From Lysobacteraceae bacterium (GTDB lineage: Bacteria; Pseudomonadota; Gammaproteobacteria; Xanthomonadales; Xanthomonadaceae): a stretch of 11,524 nucleotides of DNA. The notes beneath the pieces were generated by a model, which made no database searches, had not been told where the DNA came from, and saw only the letters and a list, made by a program, of their open reading frames with translations. The stretch's first letter is position 1, and every line of letters starts with the position of its first letter. The DNA is taken from the NCBI GenBank assembly GCA_003449195.1, contig DMID01000037.1, positions 1-11,524 of the forward strand. The letters are read 5' to 3'. A program made the translations under genes and the position numbers. Of the stretch, positions 8,803 through 11,524 are shown in pieces.

Positions 8803-9264
8803 TCATGCCAGACGCCGAAGCTCCAGTTGCCGCACATCCGGGCGCTCCTGCCCCTTTGCCGCGCGAACCTCCAGCCCGGGCAACAGCCCCACCTGCTGGA
8901 ACCATGCATGGTAGACGCCTTCCAGAAAGCCCGTGCTCCATTCCGGGCATTCGGGAGCCGCCACGACCAAGGGAGACGCGTAATGGTCCAGGCGGAGCCG
9001 GTCACTCATCTCCTCGCAAACCACGAACCCCCAGCCCAGCGACTGCCAGATGGCGTTGAACGCCTCCTGCAGCGCCTCCAGCGTCTCCACGGCCGGGAGC
9101 GGATTGGCCTCGGCGAAGCGCCGCCCCACACGGGCCAGCAGCAGACGCTGGTCGTGCGGGGTCAGTGCATCGGCGATTTCCTCGGCGAATGCCTGCAGGA
9201 AACGGCGCCACTGCTGCGAACAACTGCTGTCGCGGTAGTAATCCAGCAACTTCGACTGTTCCAT
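8803..9264 (-). CDS. bcsD: BcsD, periplasmic cellulose organiser (AxCeSD family)
   Basis: BcsD proteins form ring-like octamers in the periplasm that guide glucan chains and help align synthase complexes in fibre-making bacteria. The predicted protein is 153 aa, close to the 156 aa of the Komagataeibacter protein. Shared landmarks are QQWRRFLQAFAEEIAD (17-32), the LLLARVGRRFAEANPLP stretch (41-57), LGWGFVVCEE (76-85) and FLEGVYHAWFQQVG (113-126), matching 'LGWGTV' and 'LEGLYGRWV' in the family. As in the family, no signal peptide is visible. The ATG at 9264 has CGGAG five bases upstream; the frame stays open to 9369, but that extension lacks family similarity and covers the palindromes. BcsD typically follows bcsC in bcsABCD operons. 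Here it follows a bcsC fragment and precedes bcsA. Confidence 0.88.
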   Translation of the reverse strand: MEQSKLLDYYRDSSCSQQWRRFLQAFAEEIADALTPHDQRLLLARVGRRFAEANPLPAVETLEALQEAFNAIWQSLGWGFVVCEEMSDRLRLDHYASPLVVAAPECPEWSTGFLEGVYHAWFQQVGLLPGLEVRAAKGQERPDVRQLELRRLA

Positions 9265-9323
9265 GAAAACTCCGATGTGCCGCGCAACCGCCGCTGTAAC
9301 CGATTCATCGCCAAGCGCGCAGG

Positions 9324-9345
9324 ATGCCGCAGTGCGGCATGCCGC
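9324..9345. repeat. Overlapping inverted repeats (GCCGC / GCGGC cluster)
   Basis: ATGCCGC-AGT-GCGGCAT (9324-9340) is a 7-bp stem with a 3-base loop. Its right arm is also the left half of a perfect 12-bp palindrome, GCGGCATGCCGC (9334-9345). The two structures are mutually exclusive. The cluster begins about 60 bases upstream of bcsD and directly follows the Clp-like site in the direction of transcription. It could be a protein-binding site or a switching leader hairpin; neither is shown. Confidence 0.45.
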
Positions 9346-9354
9346 GCAAATTTC

Positions 9355-9370
9355 CGTGACGGATGTCACG
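9355..9370. promoter_or_regulatory. Clp/CRP-like palindrome upstream of bcsD
   Basis: CGTGAC-GGAT-GTCACG is a perfect 16-bp inverted repeat containing the CRP-family core GTGA-N6-TCAC. Its centre is about 98 bases upstream of the bcsD ATG. In Xanthomonas, the CRP homologue Clp binds TGTGA-N6-TCACA, and its DNA binding is inhibited by c-di-GMP. The outer C/G pair departs from the T/A of the consensus. A site of the same geometry lies upstream of bcsE, which strengthens the call. Confidence 0.5.
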
Positions 9371-9413
9371 CCGGCTCCGTCCGGACGTGCGCCCGCTTGT
9401 CCGACTCATTCTC

Positions 9414-9428
9414 GTCAGGAATCATGAC
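9414..9428. promoter_or_regulatory. GTCA-N7-TGAC inverted repeat
   Basis: GTCA at 9414-9417 and TGAC at 9425-9428 flank a 7-base spacer. The FleQ box of Pseudomonas has GTCA-N6-TGAC, so this copy has one base too many and is a weak candidate. It is noted because the other bcs control region carries the N6 form. Confidence 0.2.
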
Positions 9429-9523
9429 AAACAATCGTAAGAGACCCCGGAGAACTTCGACTTCCGCCACGACCCGGGCCTTTCCCCGCAGTTCATGGCT
9501 CGGCACGGATCCGGGCGGAGCGG

Positions 9524-9982
9524 TCAGCGGAATTCGGCGTAGGGCTCCAGCGGGGTCACCGGCAACGGCAGGTTGCCCTGCCACGGCTTGAATGCATAGC
9601 GCAGATAGACCTGGAAGGCGTTGGGCGAATAGTCCTGACTGTGCTGCAGCGTGGTCGCCGCCCCCAGGACGAAGTGATCGGAAAGCCGCCGCTCCACCGC
9701 CAGATACAGCTTGTAGCCGGTACCGGTGCTGCGGCTGTCCGCGCTGCCGGAATCGAGCAGTTCGAGATCGCCGTACTCGTCGCGCAAGCGTGCCAGCGCC
9801 TCGCGGATGGCCGGTGCATACGGATAGCGCGCGATGGCATCGCTGCGGCTGGTCGAGACGCTGACCGATGCATCCAACCGGACCGACCAATCCGCATCGC
9901 GCCATGCAAAGGACACCGGCATCCCCAGCGAGGCATACGCCAGCGCCACGCCCGTGGACAGGTGCTGATGGTGGTTGCGGGT
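9524..9982 (-). pseudogene. Orphan 3' fragment of bcsC (BcsC C-terminal beta-barrel strands)
   Basis: After the bcsE TGA the same frame continues for about 152 codons that encode the C-terminal end of a BcsC barrel. The visible features are YASLGMPVSFAWRDADW, DASVSVSTSRSDAIARYPY, a GTGYKLYLAVERRLSDHFVLGA strand pair, YLRYAF, and a terminal LPVTPLEPYAEFR then TGA. This parallels the E. coli BcsC end (…YLRYTLD…LPVTPYRSPYGN). It covers only the last roughly 150 residues of a protein over 1,100 long. TPR repeats, signal peptide and most barrel strands are missing, so it cannot export glucan by itself. The only possible starts are internal, such as GTG at 9949. The operon's own bcsC begins at 2632, so this is a second, broken copy. 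Its sequence looks well preserved, with no internal stop. Confidence 0.85.
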
Positions 9983-10792
9983 TCATCCGGGCAACCTGAA
10001 CGTCCGTCCGCCCGCATCGGTTGCCGCCATCAACGCGGACCAATCCGGGAATACCCGCCATTGCGGTGAAAGCGTCGGGGCGCCCTCGAGGACTTCGTCC
10101 TGGACCAGATCGAGGAACATGTCGCCGACGGCTTCGGTGAACGGGGCCCGCATCGAAGCGGCTTCCACCTGCCACCCGGCTGCCGTTTCGGTCATCACGA
10201 ATTCGCGGGCCGCCTGCACCCCGAACTCGGTCGCCCAATAATGGATGTGGTGGCGCAAGGCCCCCTGATCCGGGTGAATCTGGGCAAAACCGGACAACAG
10301 GTCGCAGAACGGCAGCAACCGCGGCGCAAGCGTGACCGATTCGCCATGGGTGATCCACAACGACCGTCCGCCCCGCTCGTGCGCGCCTGCGCGCAGGCGC
10401 CCCAGCACGCGGGCAAGCGCCGCATCGGCAAACGTGGCCGTTGCCGCTTCCGGTGCCAGCAGGACCACCAATTCAGGCCCGTCGCCGCGCCAGGCCCGGG
10501 CAAGCTCGTCGTCGAAGACGGGCAGGAAGCGGGCCATGTCATCCGCCGGAAGCAGGAAAGTCCGCAGCAGGCCCGGCCCCGCCGTGGCATCAAGCGGTTC
10601 GAGCAGCGTGCCGACGTCCAGCCCGGCGCATATCAGGGCGCACGAGGAATCGGGCGCCATGGCAGCCAGCACCTGACGGCACAAGGCCTGCGCATCCGAC
10701 AAGCGATGACACGCGACCCGGTAAATCCCTCTTTCGCGCAATCGCTGGAACTCCGGCGGGAGACCCTTGATTGCCAGACCCATCGATTGCAA
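9983..10792 (-). CDS. bcsE: BcsE, truncated after its N-terminal domain
   Basis: E. coli BcsE (523 aa) is a cytoplasmic regulator that binds c-di-GMP through REC-like and GGDEF-like C-terminal domains and contacts BcsRQ through its N-terminal domain. This protein has 269 aa. The opening MGLAIKGLPPEFQRLRERGIYRV matches the family's start, and VLEGAPTLSPQWRVF (about 234-248) matches E. coli VLEGAPPLSEHWQLF at the beginning of the REC-like domain. About 20 residues later the reading frame meets TGA, and the following codons are BcsC. The RxxD-bearing GGDEF-like half is therefore absent. The chosen start is TTG at 10792, with GAGG eight bases upstream; ATG at 10783 is the alternative but lacks a well-spaced ribosome site. 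An in-frame TGA lies a few codons further up. The product may keep a scaffold role or be non-functional. Confidence 0.8.
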   Translation of the reverse strand: MQSMGLAIKGLPPEFQRLRERGIYRVACHRLSDAQALCRQVLAAMAPDSSCALICAGLDVGTLLEPLDATAGPGLLRTFLLPADDMARFLPVFDDELARAWRGDGPELVVLLAPEAATATFADAALARVLGRLRAGAHERGGRSLWITHGESVTLAPRLLPFCDLLSGFAQIHPDQGALRHHIHYWATEFGVQAAREFVMTETAAGWQVEAASMRAPFTEAVGDMFLDLVQDEVLEGAPTLSPQWRVFPDWSALMAATDAGGRTFRLPG

Positions 10793-10860
10793 ACCGGCAG
10801 CCTCGCTTCATGCGAAACAGCGCGCGCATCGCCGAGGCATGCACACGCACATTCCCTTGC

Positions 10861-10879
10861 GTGCGATCCGTGATCGCAC
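10861..10879 (-). repeat. 7-bp stem hairpin in the presumed bcsE leader
   Basis: GTGCGAT and ATCGCAC pair perfectly around a 5-base spacer, roughly 70-90 bases upstream of the bcsE start and downstream of the operator-like sites. It may be a leader-RNA hairpin or another dimer-binding site. There is no U-run, so it is not a standard terminator. Confidence 0.4.
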
Positions 10880-10898
10880 CCCTGTTCCTCAATACCAA

Positions 10899-10912
10899 GT
10901 CACGATTTTGAC
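10899..10912. promoter_or_regulatory. FleQ-box-like inverted repeat (GTCA-N6-TGAC)
   Basis: GTCACGATTTTGAC keeps both half-sites and the spacing of the Pseudomonas FleQ box (GTCAATNNATTGAC), but only one of the four other conserved positions. FleQ is a c-di-GMP-responsive regulator of flagella and of exopolysaccharide operons, including cellulose in some pseudomonads. The repeat lies about 110-120 bases upstream of bcsE, next to the Clp-like site. Only half-site geometry supports the call. Confidence 0.3.
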
Positions 10913-10921
10913 ACATGATTC

Positions 10922-10937
10922 CGTGATATGAATCACG
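10922..10937. promoter_or_regulatory. Clp/CRP-like palindrome upstream of bcsE
   Basis: CGTGAT-ATGA-ATCACG is a perfect 16-bp inverted repeat with the GTGA-N6-TCAC core of CRP-family sites, centred about 137 bases upstream of the bcsE start. It has the same length, spacing and outer bases as the copy ahead of bcsD. A Clp-type (c-di-GMP-sensitive) or Crp-type (cAMP) activator is the likely ligand. Which one cannot be told from the site alone. Confidence 0.55.
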
Positions 10938-11040
10938 CTTTCTCACACTTTGGTCTTACGCGCCGCCCGCTGTCCGGCCCAGTCTCCGTCAGGCTGGATG
11001 CCATCTGCCCGTGCGCGGACACCCACCCGGCGGTTGCAGA

Positions 11041-11524
11041 TCAGGCCAAAACCGGGTCAGCCGGCAGGCCGAACACCTGCCGCAGATAGGCCAGATATCC
11101 CAGGTCGTCGATCATCGTCTTGCCGGGCGAATCGCTGATCTTGGCCACCGGCTGGCCGTTGCAGCGGGTCATCTTGATCACTGCCTGCAACGCGGTCGGG
11201 CCGAGGTCATTGGTCAGGTTGGTGCCGACCCCGAAGGCAATCCGGCAGCGCCCGCGGAAATGCGCATACAGCGCCATCACCCGTTCGACGTCGAGCTGGT
11301 CGCTGAACACCAGCGTCTTGGTGCGCGGGTCGATGCGGTGCCGGCGCAGGTGTTCAAGCATGCGCTCGCCCCACTCGAACGGGTCGCCCGAATCGTGGCG
11401 CATGCCGTCGAACAGCTTGCAGAAATACAGGTCGAAATCGCGCAGGAAAGCATCCAGGCCGAGCACGTCGGACAAGGCGATGCCGAGGTCGCCGCGGTAT
11501 TCGCGCGCCCACGCCTCCAATGCC
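11041..11524 (-). CDS. pncB: Nicotinate phosphoribosyltransferase, C-terminal part (5' end outside window)
   Basis: PncB condenses nicotinate with PRPP, with ATP hydrolysis, to make nicotinate mononucleotide in the Preiss-Handler route to NAD. It is cytoplasmic. About 161 codons are visible, read through the right edge without a start. The sequence parallels the C-terminal 40% of E. coli Pnc[27 protein letters not shown], the [12 protein letters not shown] phosphoribosyl-binding stretch, [34 protein letters not shown], and a normal C-terminus after VFGLPADP. It is a housekeeping gene with no functional link to cellulose. It lies just upstream of the bcs control region in the same direction, so it marks the border of the bcs locus. 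Confidence 0.95.
   Translation of the reverse strand, partial: ALEAWAREYRGDLGIALSDVLGLDAFLRDFDLYFCKLFDGMRHDSGDPFEWGERMLEHLRRHRIDPRTKTLVFSDQLDVERVMALYAHFRGRCRIAFGVGTNLTNDLGPTALQAVIKMTRCNGQPVAKISDSPGKTMIDDLGYLAYLRQVFGLPADPVLA

Larger units (their letters stand above)
9265..9523. promoter_or_regulatory. Control region ahead of bcsD
   Basis: These 259 bases lie between the end of the bcsC fragment and bcsD. They show no convincing coding sequence. They hold a Clp/CRP-like palindrome, a GTCA-N7-TGAC repeat and a cluster of GCCGC/GCGGC inverted repeats, each listed separately. No clear sigma-70 promoter hexamers could be picked out by eye. This is the likely place for an internal promoter driving bcsD through bcsC. 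Confidence 0.45.
10793..11040. promoter_or_regulatory. Intergenic control region between pncB and bcsE
   Basis: This 248-base gap contains no credible gene. It has the most AT-rich sequence of the window around 10885-10950, which fits a promoter reading leftward into bcsE. It holds a Clp-like palindrome, a FleQ-box-like repeat and a leader hairpin, listed separately. A poor extended -10 candidate (TGG then TATTGA, minus strand, about 10889-10897) lies between the operators and the gene. No intrinsic terminator with a U-run was seen after pncB, so read-through from pncB is possible. Confidence 0.5.

Noticed and set aside
9265..9369. N-terminal extension of BcsD by 35 residues
   Set aside because: The extension is Cys/Ala-rich, has no BcsD similarity, and the ATG at 9264 has a well-placed CGGAG. 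The region is better read as regulatory DNA.
9366..10358. 330-codon minus-strand frame spanning the bcsE-bcsC junction
   Set aside because: It could have explained the region as one gene, but the BcsE and BcsC similarities are both in another frame. This product matches nothing recognisable.
10590..10946. 118-codon minus-strand frame over the bcsE promoter region
   Set aside because: It overlaps the bcsE start in a different frame, runs through the operator-like repeats and has no plausible ribosome site or family features.
11003..11041. ATCTGC...GCAGAT inverted repeat after pncB as a terminator
   Set aside because: The stem is only 6 bp with a 27-base loop and has no U-run, so it is not a convincing terminator.
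1..11524. CRISPR arrays, tRNA or rRNA genes, insertion sequences
   Set aside because: No direct-repeat arrays, cloverleaf-type genes, transposase motifs or terminal inverted repeats were seen on either strand, including around the bcsE-bcsC junction.

Overview
The window is a GC-rich proteobacterial locus for bacterial cellulose export. It is read almost entirely on the minus strand, so right-to-left in these coordinates. The gene set fits a gammaproteobacterium, most likely of the Xanthomonadales (Rhodanobacteraceae/Xanthomonadaceae type). That placement rests on protein style, GC content and operon composition and is only moderately secure.

In transcription order the window holds the 3' part of pncB (nicotinate phosphoribosyltransferase, cut by the right edge); a roughly 250-bp control region; a shortened bcsE; an orphan 3' fragment of a bcsC gene in the same frame as bcsE, separated from it by one TGA; a second roughly 260-bp control region; bcsD; a small bcsP/bcsR-like gene; bcsA; bcsB; bcsZ; and bcsC, which runs off the left edge after 877 codons. 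From bcsA to bcsC the genes overlap by 1, 4 and 19 bases and form one translationally coupled block.

The block works as one machine. BcsA polymerises UDP-glucose into beta-1,4-glucan and carries the chain across the inner membrane when its PilZ domain binds c-di-GMP. BcsB is its periplasmic partner. BcsZ is a periplasmic GH8 endoglucanase. BcsC is the TPR scaffold and outer-membrane pore. BcsD is the periplasmic organiser known from cellulose-fibre producers. The BcsP-like protein is probably a small cytoplasmic accessory. No bcsQ, bcsF or bcsG is present in the window. The combination of bcsE (a type II marker) with bcsD (a type I marker) makes this a hybrid operon.

The most unusual feature is the bcsE'-'bcsC junction. 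BcsE stops at 269 residues, just after its N-terminal domain, and so lacks the c-di-GMP-binding GGDEF-like half. It is followed in frame by the last roughly 150 residues of a BcsC beta-barrel, which end in a normal BcsC C-terminus and lead into bcsD. The order 'bcsC-bcsD matches that of a bcsABCD operon. The locus therefore looks like the scar of a second cellulose operon collapsed into this one. Both control regions also carry a 16-bp palindrome of identical geometry (CGTGAY-N4-RTCACG, a Clp/CRP-like site) and a GTCA...TGAC inverted repeat resembling a FleQ box, which suggests control by c-di-GMP-responsive regulators.
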